Source: Cytophagaceae bacterium
GTDB taxonomy: Bacteria > Bacteroidota > Bacteroidia > Cytophagales > Flexibacteraceae
Direction of reading: 5' to 3'
NCBI GenBank assembly: GCA_947464365.1
Contig: CANHWS010000005.1
Location: 1 to 31,102 of the forward strand
DNA length: 31,102 nucleotides
A program made the position numbers and the translations under genes. The notes below the pieces were generated by a model, which was not told the origin of the DNA, did not search any database, and was given only the letters and a program-made list of their open reading frames with translations. Positions 25,701-31,102 of the stretch are shown in pieces (the stretch's first letter is position 1; every line of letters starts with the position of its first letter).

Positions 25701-26176
25701 CGAACTTTACGTTTGGCTTCACGAATACCGTGAACTACAAATGGTTCGAGCTCAGTGTGTTCCTGCAAGGCTCTAGCGGCAACAAAGTGCTCAACTTCAC
25801 CCGCTGGTACACCGAAGGTGGTGTGGCCAATGGCAACTTTAGCCAAGCAACCTTGAACCGTTGGACCGGACCGGGCAGCAGCAACGATATGCCACGCATG
25901 ATCCAGTCAGATCCGAACCAAAACAACCGGGTATCATCCCGCTTCGTCGAGGATGCGTCCTACCTAAGGGTCAAGAACATTAAGCTATCGTTTACGCTAC
26001 CTGCCACCTGGACAAAAGCCGTCACGGCGACCAATATCCGGATCTATGGCTCGTGCCAGAACGCCCTTACTTTCACTAATTATACAGGCTTTGACCCCGA
26101 AGTGGGTGGCGGTGTGGACTTTGGTTTCTACCCACAAGCACGGACTTGGCTTGGTGGTCTCACTTTCGATTTCTAG
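22736..26176 (+). CDS. SusC/RagA-family TonB-dependent transporter with N-terminal STN signalling domain
   Basis: 1146 residues from the chosen ATG, which gives the signal peptide MKRQLHLKSSILSCLFCLAVHAGAQA; the open frame begins earlier at a TTG (22610) but the 42 extra residues lack a sensible role. Domains: STN (about 45-110, LTKAFQSLQNRFNVSFLFKD), a Ser/Thr/Ala-rich linker (111-143), carboxypeptidase-regulatory-like domain (145-215, KIKGTVRDEVGEPVPGATV), the SusC box EVVVVGYGT (222-230), plug (RVAGVQIIQNSGAPGG, IRIRGISS, NPLIVLDGFPL) and a C-terminal barrel ending GGLTFDF. It imports oligosaccharides with the adjacent SusD as lid. The STN domain is the part that signals to FecR in trans-envelope systems, so uptake and induction are likely coupled here. 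Confidence 0.96.
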   Translation: MKRQLHLKSSILSCLFCLAVHAGAQASSSQVIPSIVVAQNSQKAKVALTKAFQSLQNRFNVSFLFKDNDLSGKELSAELLEGRDLNTILSAVARETGIRIEQSGQTVFTVSSEIPNSTTSAANPSNQASTETPTSASSAKDLVKIKGTVRDEVGEPVPGATVTVKSTQKTVVTDTEGNFSVDAEETDILTIKFLGYEPQEIPVAGRSSISVDLKPSLLLTGEVVVVGYGTKTRKEVSSSISSVGSKEITATPVADAAQALQGRVAGVQIIQNSGAPGGTGGTSIRIRGISSVTGSNNPLIVLDGFPLPDQTSDNILNSINPNDIESIDVLKDAAAASIYGVRGSNGVVMITTKRGKEGKMSINFDAYRGLQSAWNLPKMLDAKEYAVINSEARIASGLAPLNKLSDPNQVQEQFGKGTDWLDEIFRSAAMTNYALTIGGGTDKARYSVSGGYFQQDGIVRGTDFERYSLRFNGDIQASKKLKIGNSITMSRTIETPKNTYDPFNSLLLLAVASPPTVRPYNPDGSYAGGNGQTDGFNEPNPIYDINVPQTTNTRFRTIASVFAEYEIITGLSARVNFGLDFVMQNIRTWSPATPSTGGRPITITGFVDNINYNPSYLGEFTLNYKKSWGDHNFNALAGYTAQDNNYNTLGAGRNGYVRQDMRVLDDAAIVPQNLTQTYNYGGYGTARLLSYIGRVGYDYKGKYVFSFSLRQDGSSNFGPGNKYALFPSASAAWNVSDEQFMEAIPVVSNLKVRASIGQTGNQNVAAFAYLQRVNTGIQYPFGNSSGSGGANSAAAPTATKNADIRWEKNQQANLGIDFGLWRNKVSVSVDLYDRRSQDLIFLVNPTATSGTYESSPVNTGTMVNQGVDLTLTTVNTGDNSPVRWSSTLILSTFQNKVTDLGLSAPIFSNFSRISGGGLRVDAGSPVNYFYGYEAEGIFQTREEIANHAIQTPGTNPASSTSPGDIKFKDQNGDGIINDKDRVNLGNSIPNFTFGFTNTVNYKWFELSVFLQGSSGNKVLNFTRWYTEGGVANGNFSQATLNRWTGPGSSNDMPRMIQSDPNQNNRVSSRFVEDASYLRVKNIKLSFTLPATWTKAVTATNIRIYGSCQNALTFTNYTGFDPEVGGGVDFGFYPQARTWLGGLTFDF

Positions 26177-26190
26177 GCCTAACCAGACTA

Positions 26191-26224
26191 GGTGGTCAGC
26201 CTTAGCATCTGCTGACTGACCACC
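26191..26224 (+). promoter_or_regulatory. Hairpin in the susC-susD intergenic gap
   Basis: GGTGGTCAG at 26191-26199 pairs perfectly with CTGACCACC at 26216-26224 (9 bp, 16-nt loop). It is followed on the plus strand by A7, not by T, so it is not a plus-strand terminator. It may protect the susC 3' end or adjust susC:susD stoichiometry, as intercistronic hairpins can do. Confidence 0.5.
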
Positions 26225-26258
26225 AAAAAAACTAACACCAATCCCCAAAAGCTACTAA

Positions 26259-27752
26259 ATGAAAACGTTCAAAACAGTTGGGCTTGCCGCCGTGGTGCTG
26301 CTGATGTTTGGTTGCCAGAAAGACTTTCTGGACTTGAAACCCAACAACACGATCACTGACGAAAACTTTTATCAAACAGAGGCCGACGCAGTCAATGCGA
26401 CGAACGCTGTTTACTCGCCCGCACAGGGTCTATACAATGGTGCCGCTTGGCAGATGCTGGACATCATGTCCGACAACTCGGACAAGGGTGGCGGTGGTGC
26501 CAATGACGGGGCCGAGGTCTACGAGCTAGACAACTTCACGCTGACCTCGTTCAACCCAATGGTCAACACCTACTATACCCAGTGTTACCAAGGTATCCAG
26601 CGGGCGAACATCGTCTTGGCTAAGGTACCTGGCATCTCGGGCATGAACGAGGATATCCGGAAACGCTGCCTAGGCGAAGCCCGTTTCTTGCGTGGATGGT
26701 ATTACTACATGTTGGTGCGGGTCTTTGGCGATGTGCCCTTGTACACGGTACCTATCACACTTGCAGAGTCTTATAACATCGGCCGGACAAGCAAAACAGT
26801 GGTCTATGACACGATCATAGGGGACTTTACGCAAGCGGCCAAGCTGCTACCTACCAGCCGCTACTTTGGCGACAACGCAGGCAGGGTCAACAAGTGGGCA
26901 GCACTCGGTATGCAGGCTAGCGCCTACCTAACAATGGGTGACAAAGCTAAGGCAGCTGAAAAGGCCCTTGAGGTTATCAACTCTGGTGTTTACAGGCTCA
27001 ACTCGTATTATGGTGATAACTTCAACGTGGACAAGGAGAATGGTCCTGAGTCATTGTTCGAGATTCAGTACCGGAACGGTGGCCAACAGTGGAACTTTTA
27101 TGGCCAAGGCAACGTGATCAACTGTTTCTTCGGACCACGTGCCCAGAACATTGTGCAGTCGTCTGGCTACGGATTTAACGTGCCAACCAACGAGTTCGTG
27201 AGCAATTATGAGCGTGACGGTAGTGGCAGGATTATCGACACCATGCGTCGGAATGTAACACTTTGGGCCCCTGGGGATAAATTCGGCAGCTATACGCAGC
27301 CAAGCAGCCTCGAAGGGTCGCCTAGTGGCTATAACGTCCGCAAATACTTTGTGCCAGCAACGAACACCAATGCAGATGCTGGTGGCTGGAGCTGTGCCAT
27401 CAACGTACCAGTCCTGCGGTATGCAGAAGTCTTGCTGATTGCAGCTGAGGCCCTAGGCAGCGGCGCTGGCGAGCGGTATGCGAATGACGTTCGGTCTCGG
27501 GCACGTCTAGGCCCTATGCCCGGTGGCCTATCGGCATCTGATTACCTAGAGGCAATCTACAGAGAACGGAGGATCGAGTTGGCATTTGAATGCAACCGTT
27601 GGTTTGACCTATTGCGTCATCCGGACCCAACCTATATGGTACGGAAGATGCAGGCCACTGGCCGCAACGCGCAAGAAAAACACAAGCTGATGCCGCTGCC
27701 GCAAACTGAGCGCGACAAAAACCCGAACCTGTCCCAGAATCCAGGCTATTAA
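26259..27752 (+). CDS. SusD/RagB-family outer-membrane lipoprotein
   Basis: 497 residues with a lipoprotein signal ending MFGC (acylated Cys at residue 19). The SusD N-terminal pattern is clear: KDFLDLKPNNTITDENFYQTEADAVNATNAVY, as are the TPR-like helices (ANIVLAKVPGI, CLGEARFLRGWYYYMLVRVFGDVPLYT). The C-terminal signature is also present: RYAEVLLIAAEAL, YLEAIYRERRIELAFECNRWFDLLRH and a final LMPLPQTERDKNPNLSQNPGY. It binds glycan at the cell surface and closes over the SusC barrel. It lies 82 bp after susC and 23 bp before the next gene, within the same operon. Confidence 0.96.
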   Translation: MKTFKTVGLAAVVLLMFGCQKDFLDLKPNNTITDENFYQTEADAVNATNAVYSPAQGLYNGAAWQMLDIMSDNSDKGGGGANDGAEVYELDNFTLTSFNPMVNTYYTQCYQGIQRANIVLAKVPGISGMNEDIRKRCLGEARFLRGWYYYMLVRVFGDVPLYTVPITLAESYNIGRTSKTVVYDTIIGDFTQAAKLLPTSRYFGDNAGRVNKWAALGMQASAYLTMGDKAKAAEKALEVINSGVYRLNSYYGDNFNVDKENGPESLFEIQYRNGGQQWNFYGQGNVINCFFGPRAQNIVQSSGYGFNVPTNEFVSNYERDGSGRIIDTMRRNVTLWAPGDKFGSYTQPSSLEGSPSGYNVRKYFVPATNTNADAGGWSCAINVPVLRYAEVLLIAAEALGSGAGERYANDVRSRARLGPMPGGLSASDYLEAIYRERRIELAFECNRWFDLLRHPDPTYMVRKMQATGRNAQEKHKLMPLPQTERDKNPNLSQNPGY

Positions 27753-27775
27753 TCCCACGACTGACATCAACGACC

Positions 27776-29062
27776 ATGACCAATCGACTAAAATACCTAC
27801 ACCTCTTGGTTGCCGGCTTGGCGATCATGCTTGGGGCTTGCAAAAAGGATGATCCATCGCTCAAGGGCTCGGCCTCGGAAGCCGACTTTGCCTTCACGGT
27901 GCAGCGCATACCAAGTGGTGACACCTTGCCTTACGTCAGCCGGGTAACCTTCAGCAACAACACAAAGGATGCCTTTAGCTACCTCTGGGACTTTGGTGAT
28001 AATACAACCTCGTCCGAGGCATCTCCAACACATACCTACAACGTAGCCAATATCTACACCGTCAACCTGACGAGTGTAGGGGCCGGTGGTAACAACAAAA
28101 CCACCCGCTCTATTTCGATCGATGGGGCCTGTGCCTACCCACAATATGCCGCGCTAACAGGCTGCGCTAGCCGCCGTTGGTCAATGAGCCCCGTCAATGA
28201 TGCGATCAAGATTATGTCGGCCGATGGTCAGCAGACCTTCTATAGTGGCGCTGCAACGCCCTGCCAAACCGACGATATCTATGCCTTCTTTGCAGATGGA
28301 ACCCTAGGCTACGATGCCAAAGGTGGTACTTTCTTGGCCAACGAAGGTCCGGCGCCTTATTCGTGCCAGGCAGCCAAGACGAACGCCAAAAAGTTCTACC
28401 TGATCAAGAATGGTACTGGCAACCCACGCATCGTGCTGGATAGCAATAACGCTGGCCGCCGCCCCTTCTTGGGCACTACGGACAAGGTTGTTGGCAACTC
28501 GTACGAGGTGCTGAGTGTATCAACCAGCGACATGTCCGTACAAGGCACCTTGATGGATGGCTCCATAATCCGGATGAAATTCATCAACGGATTTGACATC
28601 AACGCCATCAAACTATACCTGACTGGTGGTAGCCGCCGGACCTGGATGCTAGACACCCTCGGTGGTGCTAATGCCATCACAGCGGGCCTAGAGGCCAACC
28701 CGACACAATACTTCGGTGGTGGCCCGCTTGCACCTTGCCAAAAAGATGACTGGTACACCTTTACGCAGACCGACTCAGTCTATGTCAACTGCAACGGTAG
28801 CACCTTGTTACCTCCGTCCTACAGCTGTGGTGCGGACAAAAGTTTCAACAAGAACTTCACGTTCGGCACAGTTGTCGGTAGTGTAGCGGGCCTAGCGCAG
28901 TTCAGCCTGCCAAGCAACGACCCTAACTACTGGATTGGTGTGTTTGATCGCTCGCCAGAGAACGTCTATCGCATCCTATCTATCGACAACCAATCGATGA
29001 TCTTGCGGTCAGGCAACGGCAGTGGCGTGGTCCATGACATGAAATTCAAGATCAAAAACTAA
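27776..29062 (+). CDS. PKD-domain surface lipoprotein with a duplicated C-terminal module (candidate surface glycan-binding protein)
   Basis: 428 residues with a lipoprotein signal ending MLGAC (Cys22). A PKD domain follows at about 38-116, recognisable by YLWDFGDNTTSSEASPTHTY. The rest is two related modules, about 118-275 and 285-428. Each begins with an RRxW segment (RRW at 133-135, RRTW at 287-290), then carries C-Q-x-D-D (163-167 and 321-325) and a Y-S-C motif (195-197 and 349-351), and ends in an IxRMKF/VHDMKF strand. No glycosidase motif is seen. Its place directly after susD, where surface glycan-binding proteins (SusE/F or SGBP-B type) normally sit, plus the PKD spacer, suggests glucan binding at the cell surface. 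The two modules have no firm family name from inspection. Confidence 0.82.
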   Translation: MTNRLKYLHLLVAGLAIMLGACKKDDPSLKGSASEADFAFTVQRIPSGDTLPYVSRVTFSNNTKDAFSYLWDFGDNTTSSEASPTHTYNVANIYTVNLTSVGAGGNNKTTRSISIDGACAYPQYAALTGCASRRWSMSPVNDAIKIMSADGQQTFYSGAATPCQTDDIYAFFADGTLGYDAKGGTFLANEGPAPYSCQAAKTNAKKFYLIKNGTGNPRIVLDSNNAGRRPFLGTTDKVVGNSYEVLSVSTSDMSVQGTLMDGSIIRMKFINGFDINAIKLYLTGGSRRTWMLDTLGGANAITAGLEANPTQYFGGGPLAPCQKDDWYTFTQTDSVYVNCNGSTLLPPSYSCGADKSFNKNFTFGTVVGSVAGLAQFSLPSNDPNYWIGVFDRSPENVYRILSIDNQSMILRSGNGSGVVHDMKFKIKN

Positions 29063-29089
29063 ACCATCTACATCTCCCTTAGCTTTGCC

Positions 29090-29962
29090 ATGAGTTACCA
29101 AGAAACCAAAACAAGGATGATCCCTTTCCTACTTCCGTTGGCCCTTATCGCTTCCTTGATCAGCAGCAGCTGTACTGAAAAGGACAAAGTGGTGAGCACA
29201 ACCCCAGTTGTGTCTACGAGTGACAAGGGTTGGACCTTCGAGACAACACCAGTCTTTGCTGACGAGTTCGACTACGTGGGGAAACCCAACACAGCCAAAT
29301 GGGGCTATGACGTCGGCGGTGGCGGCTGGGGCAACAACGAAAAAGAGTTCTACACAGCGGCTGGTGCCAATGCTGATGTGTCCAATGGTGTCCTGACGAT
29401 AGAAGCGCGGCGCGAAAACATGGGCGGCATGGAATACACCTCTTGCCGGATGGTGACACGCAACAAGTTTGAAAACACATACGGTCGGTTCGAGGCCAAG
29501 ATCAAGTTGCCAACAGGCCGTGGTCTATGGCCTGCCTTCTGGATGTTGCCGACCGATTCTGAGTATGGCAACTGGCCTAAGTCGGGCGAAATCGATGTGA
29601 TGGAGCAAGTAGGTTATGAGCCACTCAAGATCCACCAAAGTGTCCATACCGAGGCCTTCAACCATACAATTGGCACGCAAAAAACAGCCAGCACTGATGT
29701 TTCGTCAGCTACGTCTGCCTTTCAAATCTATCGGGTGGACTGGACGCCGTACGCTGTACGTGGCTATGTAAACGATGTCAAAGTGTTTGAGTTTGTAAAC
29801 AGTGGTGGCTATGCCAAGTGGCCATTTGACAAAAAATTCCACATGCTGCTCAATATTGCCGTTGGTGGTAATTGGGGCGGTGTGAACGGCATCGACAATG
29901 CGGCCTTCCCTGCACAGATGCAGGTGGACTATGTCCGTGTCTATCGGATGATAGAGAAATAA
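29090..29962 (+). CDS. Glycoside hydrolase family 16 lipoprotein (laminarinase-like endo-beta-glucanase)
   Basis: 290 residues. A lipoprotein-type signal ends LISSSC (Cys28). The first ATG (29090) is kept, though the ATG at 29117 (MIPFLLPLALIASL) would give a more usual signal length. The GH16 catalytic motif GEIDVMEQVG holds nucleophile E167, D169 and acid/base E172. Other conserved parts are FADEFDYVGKPNTAKWGYDVGGGGWGNNEKEFYT, GRFEAKIKLPTGRGLWPAFWMLP and the C-terminal LLNIAVGGNWGG..FPAQMQVDYVRVYR. The overall pattern is that of beta-1,3- or beta-1,3/1,4-glucan endo-hydrolases. Anchored to the envelope, probably outward-facing, it would cut polymer into oligosaccharides for SusCD. It starts 27 bp after the PKD protein gene. 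Confidence 0.93.
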   Translation: MSYQETKTRMIPFLLPLALIASLISSSCTEKDKVVSTTPVVSTSDKGWTFETTPVFADEFDYVGKPNTAKWGYDVGGGGWGNNEKEFYTAAGANADVSNGVLTIEARRENMGGMEYTSCRMVTRNKFENTYGRFEAKIKLPTGRGLWPAFWMLPTDSEYGNWPKSGEIDVMEQVGYEPLKIHQSVHTEAFNHTIGTQKTASTDVSSATSAFQIYRVDWTPYAVRGYVNDVKVFEFVNSGGYAKWPFDKKFHMLLNIAVGGNWGGVNGIDNAAFPAQMQVDYVRVYRMIEK

Positions 29963-30006
29963 TATCTGGGGCCATCTGGCCGTACGACGCCAATCAATTT
30001 AATGAG

Positions 30007-30056
30007 CCAAGTACCCACATTTTGACAAGCTCTGAGTGTGGGTATTTTGGTTTTTT
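30007..30056 (+). terminator. Terminator-like hairpin between GH16 and GH3 genes
   Basis: TACCCACA at 30012-30019 pairs with TGTGGGTA at 30037-30044, extended by CCAA/TTGG (30007-30010, 30047-30050), and is followed by T4-GG-T6. It is a fair intrinsic terminator inside what otherwise looks like one PUL operon. It might reduce read-through into GH3 or mark a separate GH3 promoter. Confidence 0.6.
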
Positions 30057-30166
30057 GACCGTCCTGATATCATCAATACCGATTCTAATCCAGAAGATCA
30101 ATGTCAATCACATCATTGGCGCTAGGGAACGTGCGCCACAAAAATCACAACACTAACCTGAATACT

Positions 30167-31102
30167 ATGTTGGCAAAAACGCTCAGGCAGACCTTTGGTT
30201 TAGTAGCCTGCCTAGTGTTGCCGACGTTGGTCTGGGCACAAACTGGCAACAGCAGCAACACGACAACAGATGCCCAAGTGGAGGCACTGCTGCGTCAGAT
30301 GACTGTCGAAGAAAAAATCGGCCAAATGACCCAGATCACGATGGGTGTCTTTGTCGATAATACCAAAAAGGAAATGGTCCTGAAGCCGGAAGGCCTCAGA
30401 AAAGCGATCTTAGAGTACAAGGTTGGCTCTATCCTGAACAATGCACAAGACCATGCGCAAACGGTGCAGGAGTGGCATACAATCATCAAAACGATCCAGG
30501 ACATCGCAACCAAGGAAGGCCGCTTAAAAGTGCCTGTGCTCTATGGTGTCGATGCCATCCATGGAGCAACTTATATCAGCAACAGTGTACTGTTCCCGCA
30601 GCAACTCGGTATTGGCTGTGCACGCAACCGGACATTTGCCCAACAGATGGGCCGGATTACGGCAGCCAGCACAAGGGCCTCAGGTGTGAGGTGGAACTTC
30701 GCTCCCGTGCTTGACGTTGCCCGTAGTCCACTTTGGTCTCGTTTCCCAGAGACTTTTGGCGAAAGTACCTACTTGGTGCGTGAGCTTGGCGTTGCCAACA
30801 TTGTGGCGGCACAAGGTGGCAACGTAGCCAACCCAACATCCGTGGCGGCCTGCATGAAACACTTCTTGGGCTACAGTGCTACCAACTCGGGTAAGGACAG
30901 GACGACGGCCTCATTGTCAGAGCGGGATATGCGTGAGACGTTTTTGCCACCATTCAGGGCGGCAGTACGGGCAGGTGCCAAGACCGTCATGATCAATAGT
31001 GGGGACCTGAACGGCATCCCGGTCCATGCCAACAAACGCATCTTGACTGACTTACTCAGGACCGAACTAGGCTTTGAAGGCCTCGCAGTGACTGATTGGG
31101 AG
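30167..31102 (+). CDS. Glycoside hydrolase family 3 beta-glucosidase (3' end beyond the window)
   Basis: 312 codons are present with no stop before the window end; full-length relatives are roughly 700-800 residues, so over half is missing. A signal peptide (MLAKTLRQTFGLVACLVLPTLVWA, cleavage before QTGN) predicts a periplasmic enzyme. GH3 barrel motifs: LLRQMTVEEKIGQMTQI (41-57), LYGVDAIHGATY (125-136), FPQQLGIG, WNFAPVLDVARSPLWSRFPETFGE (176-199), ACMKHFLGYS (228-237), and VTDW at 308-311, where D310 is the expected nucleophile. It would release glucose from the non-reducing end of the oligosaccharides made by GH16. It follows GH16 by 204 bp that include a terminator-like hairpin. Confidence 0.92.
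   Translation, partial: MLAKTLRQTFGLVACLVLPTLVWAQTGNSSNTTTDAQVEALLRQMTVEEKIGQMTQITMGVFVDNTKKEMVLKPEGLRKAILEYKVGSILNNAQDHAQTVQEWHTIIKTIQDIATKEGRLKVPVLYGVDAIHGATYISNSVLFPQQLGIGCARNRTFAQQMGRITAASTRASGVRWNFAPVLDVARSPLWSRFPETFGESTYLVRELGVANIVAAQGGNVANPTSVAACMKHFLGYSATNSGKDRTTASLSERDMRETFLPPFRAAVRAGAKTVMINSGDLNGIPVHANKRILTDLLRTELGFEGLAVTDWE

Noticed and set aside
29872..30156. 94-codon plus-strand frame overlapping the GH16 3' end
   Set aside because: It is out of frame with GH16, covers the terminator-like hairpin, and has no recognisable domain.
1..31102. CRISPR array, insertion sequence, prophage, rRNA or tRNA
   Set aside because: No regularly spaced repeats, transposase, integrase, phage structural gene or canonical RNA gene motif was found on reading both strands by eye; a covariance-model scan could still reveal a small RNA.

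Overview
The window looks like a chromosomal segment of a Bacteroidota bacterium (Cytophagia/Chitinophagia/Saprospiria-like; the order cannot be fixed from sequence alone). Signs are a SusC/SusD pair with an ECF sigma factor and FecR anti-sigma factor, a second TonB-dependent receptor with a carboxypeptidase-regulatory N-terminus, a type IX secretion (T9SS) C-terminal sorting domain, a DUF4403 lipoprotein, several TAnnTTTG -7-type promoter elements, and start codons preceded by A-rich sequence rather than Shine-Dalgarno motifs. Base composition is near 50% GC. No insertion sequence, phage gene, CRISPR array, rRNA or tRNA was seen.

Region 1 (1-10.4 kb) holds cell-surface polysaccharide genes, all on the minus strand: a glycosyltransferase and a DegT-type sugar aminotransferase at 0.3-2.7 kb, and a second glycosyltransferase plus an O-antigen-polymerase-like membrane protein at 7.7-10.4 kb. 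Between them sit an orphan TonB-dependent receptor (plus strand) and, convergent to it, a DUF4403 lipoprotein. Region 2 (10.4-19 kb) is mostly housekeeping: a small PepSY-like secreted protein, grpE-dnaJ, a SulP anion transporter, an SpoU/TrmH RNA methyltransferase, inorganic pyrophosphatase and class 2 dihydroorotate dehydrogenase. Two convergent gene pairs here are separated by clear hairpin terminators.

Region 3 (19.2 kb to the window end) is the accessory part. It begins with a T9SS-exported protein made of two tandem ~173-residue modules. A polysaccharide utilisation locus (PUL) follows in one direction: ECF sigma, FecR, SusC with an N-terminal STN signalling domain, SusD, a PKD-containing lipoprotein with a duplicated cysteine-marked module, a GH16 endo-beta-glucanase lipoprotein, and a GH3 beta-glucosidase cut by the window end at its catalytic aspartate motif. 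The set predicts capture and hydrolysis of a beta-1,3- or mixed-linkage beta-glucan (laminarin-like). The glucan would be bound and cut at the surface by the SGBP-like protein and GH16, imported by SusCD, trimmed in the periplasm by GH3, and sensed through SusC-FecR-sigma. The least described parts are the two duplicated-module proteins (19222-20601 and 27776-29062) and several strongly structured intergenic stretches, notably those before the RNA methyltransferase gene and between susC and susD.
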